This document shows positions 27,503 through 35,881 of a stretch of DNA of 64,000 nucleotides, in pieces. The translations under genes were made by a program, and so were the position numbers. The stretch is from Sphingopyxis panaciterrulae. Its GTDB lineage: Bacteria; Pseudomonadota; Alphaproteobacteria; Sphingomonadales; Sphingomonadaceae. The DNA lies in the NCBI RefSeq assembly GCF_014199295.1, contig NZ_JACIJH010000001.1:310001-374000 (forward strand). The letters run 5' to 3'. Below the pieces are notes generated by a model. The model was not told the DNA's origin. It worked only from the letters and a program-made list of their open reading frames with translations, and did not search any database. Each line of letters starts with the position of its first letter. The first letter of the stretch is position 1.

Positions 27503-28228
27503 ATGGCCGAGGTCAAGCTTCATTCCGACTGGCTCGCGCGGATCGGCGGCGAGTTCGAGCAGCCCTATATGGCGGCGCTCAAGCAGTTTCTGGCGGGCGA
27601 GCGCGCGAAGGGCAAGGCGATCTATCCGCGCCCGCGTGACTGGTTCGCGGCGCTCGACGCGACGCCGCCGCAGGATGTGCGCGTCGTGATCCTGGGACAG
27701 GACCCCTATCACGGGCCGGGGCAGGCGCACGGGCTGTGCTTTTCCGTGCAGCCGGGGGTGCGGGTGCCGCCGAGCCTGGTCAACATCTATAAGGAGATGC
27801 AGGCCGACCTCGGCATTCCGCCGGCGCGGCACGGTTACCTCGGGCATTGGGCCGAACAGGGCGTGCTGCTGCTCAACAATTGCCTGACGGTCGAGGCGGG
27901 AATGGCCGCGTCGCATCAGGGCAAGGGGTGGGAGCGCTTCACCGACGCCGCGGTCGCGGCGGTCGCCGCCGACCCGGCGCCCAAGGTCTTCATCCTGTGG
28001 GGCAGCCACGCGCAGCGCAAGGCGGCGAACGTGCCGGGGCTGGGGCCGGGCAGTCCGCACCTGATCCTGCGTGCGCCGCATCCGTCGCCGCTGTCGGCGC
28101 ATAATGGTTTCTTCGGATCGAAGCCGTTCAGCCAGGCCAATGCCTTCCTCGAGGCGCAGGGGCGCGGCGCGATCGACTGGCGGTTGCCCGAGGCGCCCGC
28201 CGAACCGTCAGGCGCCGCCACGGCATGA
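27503..28228 (+). CDS. ung: Uracil-DNA glycosylase
   Basis: Family 1 uracil-DNA glycosylase of 241 residues; removes uracil from DNA to start base-excision repair. The catalytic water-activating loop GQDPYHG, the uracil-binding LLLNNCLTV strand and the DNA-intercalation loop HPSPLSAH are all present. GAAGGG lies about 6 bases before the ATG. Its stop overlaps the start of the next gene (ATGA), so it heads a three-gene operon with a membrane exporter and a UPF0178 protein. Confidence 0.97.
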   Translation: MAEVKLHSDWLARIGGEFEQPYMAALKQFLAGERAKGKAIYPRPRDWFAALDATPPQDVRVVILGQDPYHGPGQAHGLCFSVQPGVRVPPSLVNIYKEMQADLGIPPARHGYLGHWAEQGVLLLNNCLTVEAGMAASHQGKGWERFTDAAVAAVAADPAPKVFILWGSHAQRKAANVPGLGPGSPHLILRAPHPSPLSAHNGFFGSKPFSQANAFLEAQGRGAIDWRLPEAPAEPSGAATA

Positions 28229-28983
28229 GCCTGCTTGCAGAGCCGGCGACGCTCGCGGCGCTCGTCGTCGCGGTGATCCTGCTCGGCATGGCGAAGGGCG
28301 GGCTGGCCGGGGTCGGCGCGCTCGCGACGCCGCTTGCGGCGCTGGTGCTGCCGCCCGCGACCGCCGCGGCGGTGCTGCTGCCGGTGCTGATCGTGCAGGA
28401 CGTGGTCAGCGTCTGGGCCTTTCGCCGCACATGGGACGGGTGGATCATCGCCTGGATGGTGCCCGGCGCCGCGCTGGGCGTCGCGGCGGGCTGGTTCTAT
28501 GCCGAGCGGGTGAACGAGGCGCAGCTTATGGCGGCGCTGGGCGCGATCACGCTGGCCTTCGGCCTCTATCGCCTGTGGGTCGAGCGCGGCGGGCGCGTCG
28601 TCGCCGCGTCGCGCTCGCCGGGCTGGGTGGGCAGCCTGTTCGGCTTCGCGACCGGGCTGACCAGCCAGATCGCCCATGCCGGCGGCCCGCCGTTCCAGAT
28701 GTGGGTGACGCCGCGCAAGCTGCCGCACCTGGCCTTCATCGGGACGAGTTCGATCCTGTTCGCCATCGTCAACTGGATGAAGGTGCCCGCCTATCTGGCG
28801 CTCGGCGCCTTCCGGCACGAGGTCGTCGTCGCGGCGCTGCTGCTGATGCCGCTTGCGATCGTCTCGACCTTGCTCACCGTGCGGTGGCTCAAGCGGATGC
28901 AGCCCGAGCGTTTCTATCTGATCATCTACCTGCTGATGGTCGCGCTCGGCGCCAAGCTGCTGTGGGACGGGGTGGCGGGATGA
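28225..28983 (+). CDS. TauE/SafE-type sulfite exporter family membrane protein
   Basis: Inner-membrane protein of 252 residues with about eight hydrophobic helices. The duplicated TauE/SafE pattern is visible: [22 protein letters not shown] in the first half and [22 protein letters not shown] in the second. Family members export sulfite, sulfoacetate or related anions, but most are untested, so the substrate is unknown. It overlaps ung by four bases at the start and the UPF0178 gene by four bases at the end, which suggests translational coupling. Confidence 0.88.
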   Translation: MSLLAEPATLAALVVAVILLGMAKGGLAGVGALATPLAALVLPPATAAAVLLPVLIVQDVVSVWAFRRTWDGWIIAWMVPGAALGVAAGWFYAERVNEAQLMAALGAITLAFGLYRLWVERGGRVVAASRSPGWVGSLFGFATGLTSQIAHAGGPPFQMWVTPRKLPHLAFIGTSSILFAIVNWMKVPAYLALGAFRHEVVVAALLLMPLAIVSTLLTVRWLKRMQPERFYLIIYLLMVALGAKLLWDGVAG

Positions 28984-29441
28984 GCGCCGCGCCGGTCATC
29001 CTGGTCGACGCCGACGCCTGCCCGGTCAAGGAGGAGGTGTACCGCGTCGCATGGCGGCACGCGGTGCCGGTGAAGATCGTCAGCAACAGCCGGCTGCGCG
29101 TGCCCGAGCATCCGCTGGTCGAGCGGGTGGTGGTGTCGGACGGCTTCGATGCCGCCGACGACTGGATCGCCGACGCGGCGGACGACCGCAGCATCGTGGT
29201 CACCGCCGACATATTGCTCGCCGACCGCGCGCTGAAGGCGGGGGCGGCGGTGCTGGCGCCGACCGGCAAGCCCTTCACCGCCGCGTCGATCGGCCCCGCC
29301 ATCGCGACGCGCGCGATCATGGCCGACCTGCGCGCCGGGATGGGGGACGGCGTCGGCGGTCCGCCGCCCTTTTCCAAGGCCGACCGGTCACGGTTTCTGC
29401 AGGCGCTCGATGCGGCGCTGGTGCGGTTGAAGCGGGGGTGA
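28980..29441 (+). CDS. UPF0178 (YaiI/YqxD) family protein
   Basis: Small cytosolic protein of 153 residues. The N-terminal VDADACPVK and the following strand-helix repeats (VPVKIVSNSRLRVP, DAADDWIADAADDRSIVVTADILLADRALK) match the YaiI/YqxD family, whose fold resembles PIN-type nucleases; biochemical function is not established. The start at 28980 overlaps the exporter stop codon, and the longer open frame upstream is only the out-of-frame shadow of the two preceding genes. Confidence 0.9.
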   Translation: MSAAPVILVDADACPVKEEVYRVAWRHAVPVKIVSNSRLRVPEHPLVERVVVSDGFDAADDWIADAADDRSIVVTADILLADRALKAGAAVLAPTGKPFTAASIGPAIATRAIMADLRAGMGDGVGGPPPFSKADRSRFLQALDAALVRLKRG

Positions 29442-29538
29442 GGGGAGCGGCCATACTTCTCCTACCCCGCTGCGGCTAGTATAGTGGAAACGAAGTTCGC
29501 GGCATTAGAGCATCGAGCCTTAAATCTGACCCATCGTC

Positions 29539-29620
29539 CCGTTCGTGTCGAGCGAAGTCGAGACACCCATCGGGGTGGCGTAAGACCGATGGGTGTCTCG
29601 ACTTCGCTCGACACGAACGG
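29539..29620. repeat. REPIN-like inverted repeat, family E
   Basis: Perfect 35-base inverted arms (29539-29573 and 29586-29620) surround a 12-base spacer. Each arm contains GTGTCGAGCGAAGTCGAGACAC, itself a hairpin. It lies in the 493-base gap 29442-29934, which holds this repeat, the next one and no gene I can support. Confidence 0.88.
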
Positions 29621-29661
29621 ATAAGGCGCGTTGCAGATTTACGGCACCCCGCTCTAGCAAG

Positions 29662-29764
29662 CGTCACCCTGAACTTGTTTCAGGGTCCATGGCCGGCCCT
29701 CGAAATAAGCGCAGCTTGTAAGGAAAGAACCGGCCATGGATGCTGAAACAAGTTCAGCATGACG
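29662..29764. repeat. REPIN-like inverted repeat, family F (copy 1)
   Basis: Arms 29662-29696 and 29730-29764 are inverted around a 33-base spacer. The left arm hairpin is ACCCTG...CAGGGT, while the right arm (complement) has ATGCTG...CAGCAT. The second copy at 42950-43052 carries the same two variants in the opposite orientation. Confidence 0.87.
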
Positions 29765-29934
29765 ATCTTTATAGGACGAATTCAGTTCCAGGTGACCAGG
29801 CACGCTGCCAAGCCTCGCTGCCCCTCTCGCAGGTGGGAGGGGATCGCAGCCCGGTCCTTGAACGTCCGCCTCGTTCCATAGGCCCGGTCGCCAACACCCT
29901 TGACCCGCCCCCTCCGTCGCCGCATCCTGCCGCC

Positions 29935-30270
29935 ATGGCGCGAACCTATACGAGCTTCGCCGATTTCTGGCCCTTTTACCTGCGCGAGCACAGCAAGCCC
30001 TCGACGCGGGCGCTGCACTATGTCGGGACGAGCCTGGTCGTGCTGATCGCGCTCGCCGCGTCGGCGACCGGGCGCTGGGGATGGCTCGCGGCGCTGCCCG
30101 TCGCGGGCTATGCCTTCGCGTGGGTCGCGCATTTCGGGGTCGAGAAGAACCGGCCCGCGACCTTCACCTATCCGCTGTGGAGCCTCGCCGCCGATTTCCG
30201 CATGTGGGGCCTGTGGCTGACCGGGCGGCTGGGCCCGGAACTCGATCGGGCCGGGGTGGCGCGGCGTTGA
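29935..30270 (+). CDS. DUF962/Mpo1-like membrane protein
   Basis: Small integral membrane protein of 111 residues. The start at 29935 is the ATG before [30 protein letters not shown], the usual N-terminus of this family. The conserved H in [12 protein letters not shown] and the second His-containing stretch ([29 protein letters not shown]) are present between two hydrophobic segments. The yeast relative Mpo1 is an iron-dependent dioxygenase acting on 2-hydroxy fatty acids; transfer of that role to this protein is inference. Confidence 0.85.
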   Translation: MARTYTSFADFWPFYLREHSKPSTRALHYVGTSLVVLIALAASATGRWGWLAALPVAGYAFAWVAHFGVEKNRPATFTYPLWSLAADFRMWGLWLTGRLGPELDRAGVARR

Positions 30271-30298
30271 TCATACCCTGTCGACAAGGAGAAAGACG

Positions 30299-30727
30299 AT
30301 GACCGTGAACAGCGCAAGCGCCCGCTACGAAGGTTTGGGCAAGGACGGCAAGGGGCATATCTGGACCGCGCGCGGCGCGCTCGACGGCGAACCCTATGGC
30401 TTCGCCTCGCGCTTCGAGGACGGGCCCGGCACCAACCCCGAGGAACTGATCGCCGCGGCGCACGCCGCCTGCTTCACCATGGCTCTGTCGTTCGGACTGG
30501 CGCGCGCCGGGCACACGGACGGCCAGCTCGACACGCGCGCCGAGGTGACGCTCGACAAGGATGGCGAGGGTTTCAGGGTGACCAAATCGGCGCTGACGCT
30601 GACCGCGAAGGTGCCGGGGATCGCGGCCGACGATTTCGCCCGGCTGGCGACGGACGCCGAGGCGAACTGCCCGATCTCGAAGCTGCTCGATTGCGAGATC
30701 ACGCTGGCGCACACGCTGGAGGCTTAG
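30299..30727 (+). CDS. OsmC family peroxiredoxin
   Basis: Cytosolic thiol peroxidase of 142 residues that reduces organic hydroperoxides. The two catalytic cysteines are visible: one in the central helix ([11 protein letters not shown]) and one in the C-terminal [16 protein letters not shown]. The arginine that polarises the peroxide lies in [23 protein letters not shown] precedes the ATG by about 8 bases. The length and cysteine spacing fit the OsmC rather than the Ohr branch. Confidence 0.92.
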   Translation: MTVNSASARYEGLGKDGKGHIWTARGALDGEPYGFASRFEDGPGTNPEELIAAAHAACFTMALSFGLARAGHTDGQLDTRAEVTLDKDGEGFRVTKSALTLTAKVPGIAADDFARLATDAEANCPISKLLDCEITLAHTLEA

Positions 30728-30738
30728 GGTCGGGGACC

Positions 30739-31308
30739 TTAGGCGGCGAGGCGCAGCGGCGGTTCGTCGAAGGCGAAGCTCGCCTGCGCCGGGCGCGCGA
30801 GCGGCAGGCGCAGGAGCACGACGTGGCGCCCTTTGCCGACATGGCTTTCGATGAGCAGCAGGTCTTCGGGGAGCCACCAGGCGGCGATGTCGAAGGACGC
30901 GAAGGCGCAGGCGTCATAGCCGAGGGTGATATGCGGGCGCAGTCCCGCCTTGCGGTGGAGCGGCGCGATGCCCGCCGCCCGCAGCCGCGCCGCGGCCGCT
31001 TCGTAGAAGCCGCATATCTCGCGCCGCTGTCCGCGCGTGACGATTTCGGCGCCGCGGGCACGGGCATGGACGCGCCCGAGGCGGATCGGCGGCGCTTCGG
31101 GTAACCGGTCCGCAAGCGCCGCCGCAACGCGGGCGACGAGCGATGCGTCGGTCGCGCGCCGCTCGGCAACCGTGCAGAGGGTAAGATGGAGCCGCGCCGC
31201 CTCGACCCGGCGTTTGTGCTGACCGGCGCGCGCCTGCTGCGCGGCGAGGAGCGCGCGTAGCGCGAGGGCGGGGCGGAAGCCGAGGAAATAGCGATATTCC
31301 GGGTCCAT
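30739..31308 (-). CDS. 2'-5' RNA ligase (2H phosphoesterase) family protein
   Basis: Cytosolic protein of 189 residues with the two HxTx motifs of the 2H phosphoesterases: HLTLCT in the N-terminal half and HITLGY in the C-terminal half. LigT/ThpR members hydrolyse or form 2'-5' or cyclic phosphodiester bonds in RNA; the specific activity is not known here. The ATG at 31308 (MDPEYRYFLGF) has GGAG about 8 bases upstream; the open frame continues upstream without resemblance to the family. It is convergent with the OsmC gene, 11 bases apart. A second, diverged family member is at 35882-36394. Confidence 0.85.
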   Translation of the reverse strand: MDPEYRYFLGFRPALALRALLAAQQARAGQHKRRVEAARLHLTLCTVAERRATDASLVARVAAALADRLPEAPPIRLGRVHARARGAEIVTRGQRREICGFYEAAAARLRAAGIAPLHRKAGLRPHITLGYDACAFASFDIAAWWLPEDLLLIESHVGKGRHVVLLRLPLARPAQASFAFDEPPLRLAA

Positions 31309-31425
31309 CGTTCGTCTCCGACTCGGATAGATGTTCCCATTATGTTCCTTATCCCGGAGGGAGTCGAATCCTACCTTGTCTCGGTGATGAGGTCGTCCGG
31401 CACTGGAAGGTTGGATTCCCTTGAT

Positions 31426-31454
31426 CGTCACCCCGGATCAAGTCCGGGGTGACG
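31426..31454. repeat. Single hairpin repeat, family B solo arm
   Basis: A 29-base hairpin (CGTCACCCCGGA, loop TCAAG, TCCGGGGTGACG) equals one arm of the family B elements without an inverted partner. It lies between the start of the 2H gene and the end of the monooxygenase-like gene. Confidence 0.8.
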
Positions 31455-31499
31455 AAATCGAGTAAAACCCCGCTTCGCCCCTCAAACGACGTTGCCACC

Positions 31500-31835
31500 T
31501 CAGTCCGTCAGGTCGTCGGTGACCTCGAGCAGCAGCAGCGGTTCGTCGCCCGCGTCGGCGATGGCATCGACGAAGGCGGCGCGGGTCGCCGGTTCGTCAT
31601 AGACCATCTTGGCGTCGAACGCCGCCTGCCACGTCGCGCGGTCGGGCCATTCGGCGATGCCGACGAAGCGCGTCGTTCCGTCGGGCCGCGCCTCGCGGTG
31701 GAGGCGCGAGCCGAGCGAGCCGTATTTTTCGCGGATCAACTCGGTGCCGCGGCGCCAGGCGGCGCGGAACTGATCCTCCTTGCCCGGATGCACGCGCCAC
31801 CAATAGGCGGCGACGAATCTCGGCTCAGCCTTCAT
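31500..31835 (-). CDS. Antibiotic-biosynthesis-monooxygenase-like (ABM fold) protein
   Basis: Small cytosolic protein of 111 residues with the ferredoxin-like ABM/dimeric alpha-beta-barrel pattern: RFVAAYWWRVHPGKEDQFRAAWRRGTELI, then REARPDGTTRFVGIAEWPDRATWQAAF. Such proteins may be monooxygenases, haem-binding or simply structural, and no catalytic residue can be assigned. The ATG at 31835 overlaps the last 11 bases of the upstream lipoprotein gene, so the two are translationally coupled. Confidence 0.75.
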   Translation of the reverse strand: MKAEPRFVAAYWWRVHPGKEDQFRAAWRRGTELIREKYGSLGSRLHREARPDGTTRFVGIAEWPDRATWQAAFDAKMVYDEPATRAAFVDAIADAGDEPLLLLEVTDDLTD

Positions 31836-32340
31836 CCTGCCCGAGCTGGCAATTGCCGTCGCGCCATTCCTCGGTGCCGCCGGCGAGGAACCAGTGCGAG
31901 CGGCCGGCGTCGACATCCTCGTCATGATAGCAGGCGTCGGTCGCGCCGCTCGCCGGGTCGATCAGCACCGCCCACTGATGCGGCCCGCAATTATGCGCCT
32001 CGCACGCCCAGGACATCACCTTGCCCTGATATAGCTCGATCGGCGCCGCGGTGGCGCCGGCGGCCGCGATGGTCTGGCGGATCTTCGCGTCGGTCACGGT
32101 CGCGGCGAGGCCCGCCTTGACCGCGGGATGATCGGTCCAGGCGACGCCGTCCACCTTGTCGAACGGATATTTGCCGACATAGGCGGCGAGGCCGGTGTCG
32201 GCGGCGGGCGCGCTCGCCGGGGCGGCCTGGTCGGCGGGCGCGGGCCGGTCGGTGGCTGCGGTCCGGTCGGCGGATGGACCGCAGGCGGCCAGCAACAGGG
32301 TGGCGCCGAGCAGGGCGCAGGTGGAGCGACGGTCGGTCAT
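31825..32340 (-). CDS. Putative lipoprotein
   Basis: About 171 residues. The ATG at 32340 gives a lipoprotein signal (MTDRRSTCALLGATLLLAAC, lipobox LAAC). An Ala/Pro/Asp-rich linker follows, then a globular part with several cysteines (SWACEAHNCGPHQWAVLIDPASGATDACYHDED, ending DGNCQLG) that could form disulphides in the periplasm. I recognise the C-terminal pattern from uncharacterised proteobacterial proteins only. It is followed by the overlapping ABM gene. Confidence 0.75.
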   Translation of the reverse strand: MTDRRSTCALLGATLLLAACGPSADRTAATDRPAPADQAAPASAPAADTGLAAYVGKYPFDKVDGVAWTDHPAVKAGLAATVTDAKIRQTIAAAGATAAPIELYQGKVMSWACEAHNCGPHQWAVLIDPASGATDACYHDEDVDAGRSHWFLAGGTEEWRDGNCQLGQDEG

Positions 32341-32397
32341 GGCAGTCTCCCTTCGTCGGCGATCATGCCACGACCGTCCCGATTCGCCCAAGCGGAC

Positions 32398-32784
32398 TCA
32401 GCGGCAACGGACGTCGTCGTCGCCGCCCTTGTCGATCGCGCGGCCGGCGACCGCGCCGCCGATGGCGCCGAGGATGGTGCCGAGCGTCTTCGAATCGCCC
32501 GGCGCGATGACGTTGCCGAGCGCGCCGCCGGCGATGCCGCCGACGATGAGGCCGGTCGTACCGTCCGAGCGCTTGCAATAATAGCGCCCGTCGCGACCGC
32601 GATAGACGCGGTCGTTCCTGCCGAGGCGGCGCTCGCGATAATCGCCGTCGCGATAATGGTCGTCGGCGTACCAGCCGCCGCCACCTCCGCCGCGATAGCC
32701 GTCGTCATAGCCATAGCCGGTCGAGGCGCAGCCGCCGGCAAGGGCGGTCGCGGCGACGAGCGGGGCGAGCAGGAATTTGTTCAT
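32398..32784 (-). CDS. Glycine-zipper 2TM domain lipoprotein-like protein
   Basis: About 128 residues starting at 32784, where AAGGAG lies 7 bases upstream. The signal MNKFLLAPLVAATALAGGCAS ends in a lipobox-like AGGC. Next comes a Gly/Tyr/Asp/Arg-rich low-complexity stretch with a GGGGGG run, the motif YYCKRSDGTTG, and a glycine-zipper pair of hydrophobic segments (GLIVGGIAGGALGNVI and TLGTILGAIGGAVAGRAI). Proteins of this kind (glycine-zipper 2TM family) sit in or under the outer membrane. A specific role cannot be given. Confidence 0.85.
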   Translation of the reverse strand: MNKFLLAPLVAATALAGGCASTGYGYDDGYRGGGGGGWYADDHYRDGDYRERRLGRNDRVYRGRDGRYYCKRSDGTTGLIVGGIAGGALGNVIAPGDSKTLGTILGAIGGAVAGRAIDKGGDDDVRCR

Positions 32785-32891
32785 CGGATATCTCCTTGCG
32801 GGGCTTCGGATAAGAGACCCGCGAGCGGCGATGGGGTTCCCGGAGGGAGGGGTGACGCGGTTTGGAAGCGGGAGCGAGGTTTTGCTTTCTT

Positions 32892-32920
32892 CGTCACCCC
32901 GGGCTTGATCCGGGGTGACG
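32892..32920. repeat. Single hairpin repeat, family B solo arm
   Basis: A 29-base hairpin (CGTCACCCCGGG...CCCGGGGTGACG type) lies in the gap between the glycine-zipper gene and nat, without an inverted partner. Confidence 0.8.
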
Positions 32921-33043
32921 AGACAGGGAATGGCCCCTTCCAAATCCCGACTGCGTCGCCACCCGGATGAACCGCCGCTTGACCTCAACTGCGGTTGAGC
33001 TTGCATTACGGCGGCATTGATTCGCGAAACCGGAGATTCGCCC

Positions 33044-33913
33044 ATGCTCTATCGCCCCGATCCCGATGAGTCCGCTGCCGTGCCGCCGCCGCCCGACGAG
33101 GCGCTGCTGGCGCGCTATTTCGCGCGCATCGGCTATTCCGGGCCGGCGCGGCCGACGCTGGCGGTGCTCGAGGCGCTGCAGGCGGCGCATATCGCGGCGA
33201 TCCCCTTCGAATCGATCGACGCGCTGGTCGAGGGGCATATCGACATCGGCGCCGAGGCGGTGGCGGCGAAGCTGATCGACGCGCGGCGCGGCGGCTATTG
33301 CTTCGAGCAGAACGGTCTGTTCCTGCGCGTGCTGCGCGCGATCGGCTTCGAGGCCGAGGGGTTGCTCGGCCGGGTGCGCTGGATGCGGCCGCCGGATGCG
33401 CCGCCGGCGCCGCGCAGCCACATGGTGCTGCGCGTGCGCATCGATGGGCGTCCGTGGCTGTCCGACGTCGGTTTCGGGTCGGCGGTGCCGCCGCGCCCGC
33501 TGGCGATGGACAGCGAGGCGGCGCAGGCCACCGCGCACGAGCGCTATCGGATCGTGCGGCGCGGCAGCCGCTGGTCGGTGCGCATCGCGATCGAAGACGA
33601 ATGGGCGCCGCTCTATGCGATCGACGACGAGCCGCCGGCGCCGATCGATTATGAGGTCGCCAACTGGTATACCGCGACCCACCCCGATTCGCATTTCCGC
33701 CACGAGCTGATCGCGGCGCGAACGACCGCCGCTGCGCGCCTTGCGCTGCGCGACAACCGGCTGACCATCCGCCGCGCCGACGGGACGAGCGAGCGGCGCT
33801 ATCTGACCGCCGAGGGGATTGCCGAGACACTGACCGAGCTGTTCGGCCTGCCGGTGCGCCCGAGCTGGCAGGCGGCGATCGAGCGCGCCGCGACCGCGGA
33901 GATCGAGGGGTAG
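33044..33913 (+). CDS. Arylamine N-acetyltransferase
   Basis: Cytosolic acetyl-CoA-dependent enzyme of 289 residues that acetylates arylamines and hydrazines. The catalytic triad is visible: Cys86 in RRGGYCFEQN, His126 in SHMVLRV and Asp141 in WLSDVGFG. The ATG at 33044 follows GGAGA by about 8 bases. The length is slightly above the usual 275-280 because of a Pro-rich N-terminus. It stands alone between a repeat and the accessory region that begins with the NUDIX gene. Confidence 0.95.
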   Translation: MLYRPDPDESAAVPPPPDEALLARYFARIGYSGPARPTLAVLEALQAAHIAAIPFESIDALVEGHIDIGAEAVAAKLIDARRGGYCFEQNGLFLRVLRAIGFEAEGLLGRVRWMRPPDAPPAPRSHMVLRVRIDGRPWLSDVGFGSAVPPRPLAMDSEAAQATAHERYRIVRRGSRWSVRIAIEDEWAPLYAIDDEPPAPIDYEVANWYTATHPDSHFRHELIAARTTAAARLALRDNRLTIRRADGTSERRYLTAEGIAETLTELFGLPVRPSWQAAIERAATAEIEG

Positions 33914-34163
33914 CGGGCGAAGGAAAAGCGGCGCTGAACTTGACTCGGCGCCGGCGGGCCTTCGCGCGATTGCAGGTCGTGCCGCTCGCTGACCGCGGTC
34001 CACGACATCGCCCGCGTCTTCGCCAGGCGGCTCGGCGCGGTACGCCGCATGGCGCGGGTGACGATCGCGGGCGACCGGCCCTTCTATTGGGACGAGCGCC
34101 GAGGGACTGCATCGGCGCTTTTCAGGAATCGCGATGGTTTTGCGATCCGCCGCCGCCGCGCCA
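33914..34163. other. Gap without a supported gene
   Basis: No credible gene was found between nat and the NUDIX gene. Short open frames exist on both strands but are Arg/Ala-rich, as expected from high-GC non-coding DNA. The composition shifts to lower GC near 34100, approaching the accessory gene. Confidence 0.5.
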
Positions 34164-34192
34164 TTGCAATTTGCGCGACTCTGCATTCTAAT
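34164..34192 (+). promoter_or_regulatory. Predicted sigma-70 type promoter of the NUDIX gene
   Basis: TTGCAA (34164-34169), 17 bases, TCTAAT (34187-34192). A start near 34199 would leave a leader of about 20 bases that contains the GGGGGG ribosome site in front of the ATG at 34220. Confidence 0.5.
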
Positions 34193-34219
34193 GTCCCGGG
34201 TTTTCGACATTGGGGGGCA

Positions 34220-35026
34220 ATGCCGGTGATCGAGCAGGTAGTGGGATCGCTGGTCGTTGACGCCGCGACAGGTGTAGCGAAACAGGGCGTCGCGAGCGCC
34301 TTTGCAAAATTGCAGAAGGAACGGCGCCTGATCGGCATGTCGGTCTGGCGGCCGGGTGGAAAGGCGCGCATTTCGGTATCGGCGCTGCTGCGCATCCAGC
34401 GGGACGACGGATGCTTCGCCGTCATAAAGAACCTGCATCGGCCGGAGGATTATTCCGCGATTGGCGGTGTCTATAAATGTCATCCGAAATCGGGTCCGCT
34501 GGAACTCGACGCATTCGGGTTCATCCCGGAAAATCGCATGCAAGGCGAGGACGTCACCAACGACGTGCGCGGCTATACGCGGCGAAAATTCATCGGGAAG
34601 ATATTGAAATGGTCGGCGGAGGAGCAGAGCGCGATCGAGCGCGGCGAGGAATGTCTTCGCCGGGAAATTCGCGAAGAACTGGCAGAGGAAACGACAATCC
34701 TGCCGAAGGATTTCCCCTTCGATCTGCTGCGTTTCAAATATTCGCATCAATATCTCAAGCTGTCGAGCTGGGAACAGGATCTGGCGCCCCTGACCCAGGC
34801 GCAGCTTTTTCGTGTTTACGACCTGCACGGCACCCGTGAAGCCTTTGCCTTGTTCGAACAGATATCGTCGATTCCGGGCGATGAAATCCTTTGGGTGAGC
34901 CGCAACGACATTCTCGATGGCCGGTGCAGCGTCCACAACAAGCCAATCGGGGCCCCTTGCGAATTGTTCATTCGCAATTCGATTCGGCGCATGACCGCCG
35001 CGCCCCCGAATATGCGGCCGCGATGA
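34220..35026 (+). CDS. SMODS-associated NUDIX domain protein
   Basis: About 268 residues starting at 34220 after a GGGGGG ribosome site. The middle matches what I know of the SMODS-associated NUDIX family: YSAIGGVYKCHP, then DVRGYTRRKFIGKILKW, a NUDIX-helix-like stretch ECLRREIREELAEET, and ILPKDFPFDLLRFKYSH. This family was named from its association with CD-NTase (SMODS) conflict systems. No CD-NTase is present here, so the gene is an orphan. The glycines of the canonical NUDIX box are poorly kept, so activity is uncertain. Base composition is lower in GC than the neighbours, and a retron follows 1.4 kb downstream, suggesting a small defence island. Confidence 0.72.
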   Translation: MPVIEQVVGSLVVDAATGVAKQGVASAFAKLQKERRLIGMSVWRPGGKARISVSALLRIQRDDGCFAVIKNLHRPEDYSAIGGVYKCHPKSGPLELDAFGFIPENRMQGEDVTNDVRGYTRRKFIGKILKWSAEEQSAIERGEECLRREIREELAEETTILPKDFPFDLLRFKYSHQYLKLSSWEQDLAPLTQAQLFRVYDLHGTREAFALFEQISSIPGDEILWVSRNDILDGRCSVHNKPIGAPCELFIRNSIRRMTAAPPNMRPR

Positions 35027-35059
35027 TCGACGGGCGTGGCCCCTGTGTCGCCACGCCGC

Positions 35060-35341
35060 TCAATCGACGATAGGCGTCCTGCCTTCGTCCTTCAGCTTTG
35101 CGAGATGCTCCTTCATTTGCCGCAGTGCCGCGGGTGGGTGGGGCTGTCAGCATTCGACCTCGCAGCCCCGGATCGCGGCGTCGAGCGTCGCGGAGACATG
35201 GATCCACGCCATCGGCTTTCGCGCCCCATAATGGCTCGCCCGGCCGGCGGTGAGCAGGTCGCCGGGGCGCAGGCCGGCGCGGGCGCCGTGATAGAAGGGC
35301 GCGCCGCGATCCGGACTCGCGGCGATCTGTCCGCCGAGGGG
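35060..35341 (-). pseudogene. Decayed rifampin ADP-ribosyltransferase (Arr-like)
   Basis: Two pieces in one frame match an Arr-type enzyme. The upstream piece reads FYHGARAGLRPGDLL, HYGARKPMAWIHVSATLDAAI and RGCEVEC, then a TGA at 35147-35149. The downstream piece reads HPPAALRQMKEHLAKLKDEG and ends PIVD at 35060. Intact Arr is about 140 residues, and the section between the sheet containing ATLDAA and the C-terminal HPPE...LRxMKxxLxxL helix is missing here. No start codon precedes the first piece; the frame runs back into the stop of the zinc-ribbon gene. A pseudogene with internal deletion is the simplest reading. Confidence 0.65.
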
Positions 35342-35650
35342 TCATTCGACGTCGTCGGATGGATCGAGCCGCACCACCCATTGTGGCCGGCCCTCGGGGG
35401 ACAGCGCGATGTCGGGCGAGGGCACCGGGTCGGCTCCGGTCTCGATCCAGCCGCGTCCGTCGCATTTGGGGCAGGGCACGCGGATCGAACGCTGGCTGAC
35501 GAGGTCGATCTGGCTGTTCCACTGGCCATGGCCGGCGCAGACCGGGCAGATGGCATCGAGGTCGCCGGCGCGCGGGCGAACCGAAATGCCGTCGAGCGCG
35601 TGCGGATCGTGCGGGCCGGAACAATGGACGATGTTCGAGGCGTGCGACAT
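35342..35650 (-). CDS. Small zinc-ribbon protein (DnaJ-like CxxCxGxG)
   Basis: About 102 residues from the ATG at 35650. Two cysteine pairs of the DnaJ central-domain type, CPVCAGHG and CPKCDGRG, are 24 residues apart and should bind one zinc. The flanks (MSHASNIVHCSGPHDP and PEGRPQWVVRLDPSDDVE) are not recognised. It directly precedes the arr remnant on the same strand, which might once have been its operon partner. No function beyond metal binding is supported. Confidence 0.7.
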   Translation of the reverse strand: MSHASNIVHCSGPHDPHALDGISVRPRAGDLDAICPVCAGHGQWNSQIDLVSQRSIRVPCPKCDGRGWIETGADPVPSPDIALSPEGRPQWVVRLDPSDDVE

Positions 35651-35735
35651 GCGGCGGAGGATATGCCGGGGGGTGGGGGGTTGGCAATGCGGGGGCAAAG
35701 ACCCGTCGCGCTCCTGAGTCTTTTCTGTCCTTTCT

Positions 35736-35834
35736 CGTCACCCCGGACCCTTCGACAAGCTCGGGACAGGCTTGATCCGGGGGCCAGCTTATCACCGTGG
35801 CTGAGCGGGACACCGGATCAAGTCCGGGGTGACG
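35736..35834. repeat. REPIN-like repeat, family B, with a family-D-like insert in one arm
   Basis: The right arm (about 35805-35834) is a normal family B hairpin. The left arm begins CGTCACCCCGGA and ends CTTGATCCGGGG, but is split by about 23 bases containing CTTCGACAAGCTCGGGA, which resembles the family D core. Confidence 0.75.
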
Positions 35835-35881
35835 ATGATAAGGACCGCCCTCTGCACGCCCGATCCGTCGGCAACCGCCCC

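Noticed and set aside
33940..34191. Short open frame upstream of the NUDIX gene
   Set aside because: Arg-rich, no ribosome site, no recognisable motif, and it overlaps the predicted promoter.
34049..34219. Longer N-terminus for the NUDIX protein
   Set aside because: The added 57 residues are Arg-rich and non-conserved-looking, and the ATG at 34220 has a GGGGGG ribosome site and a promoter just upstream.
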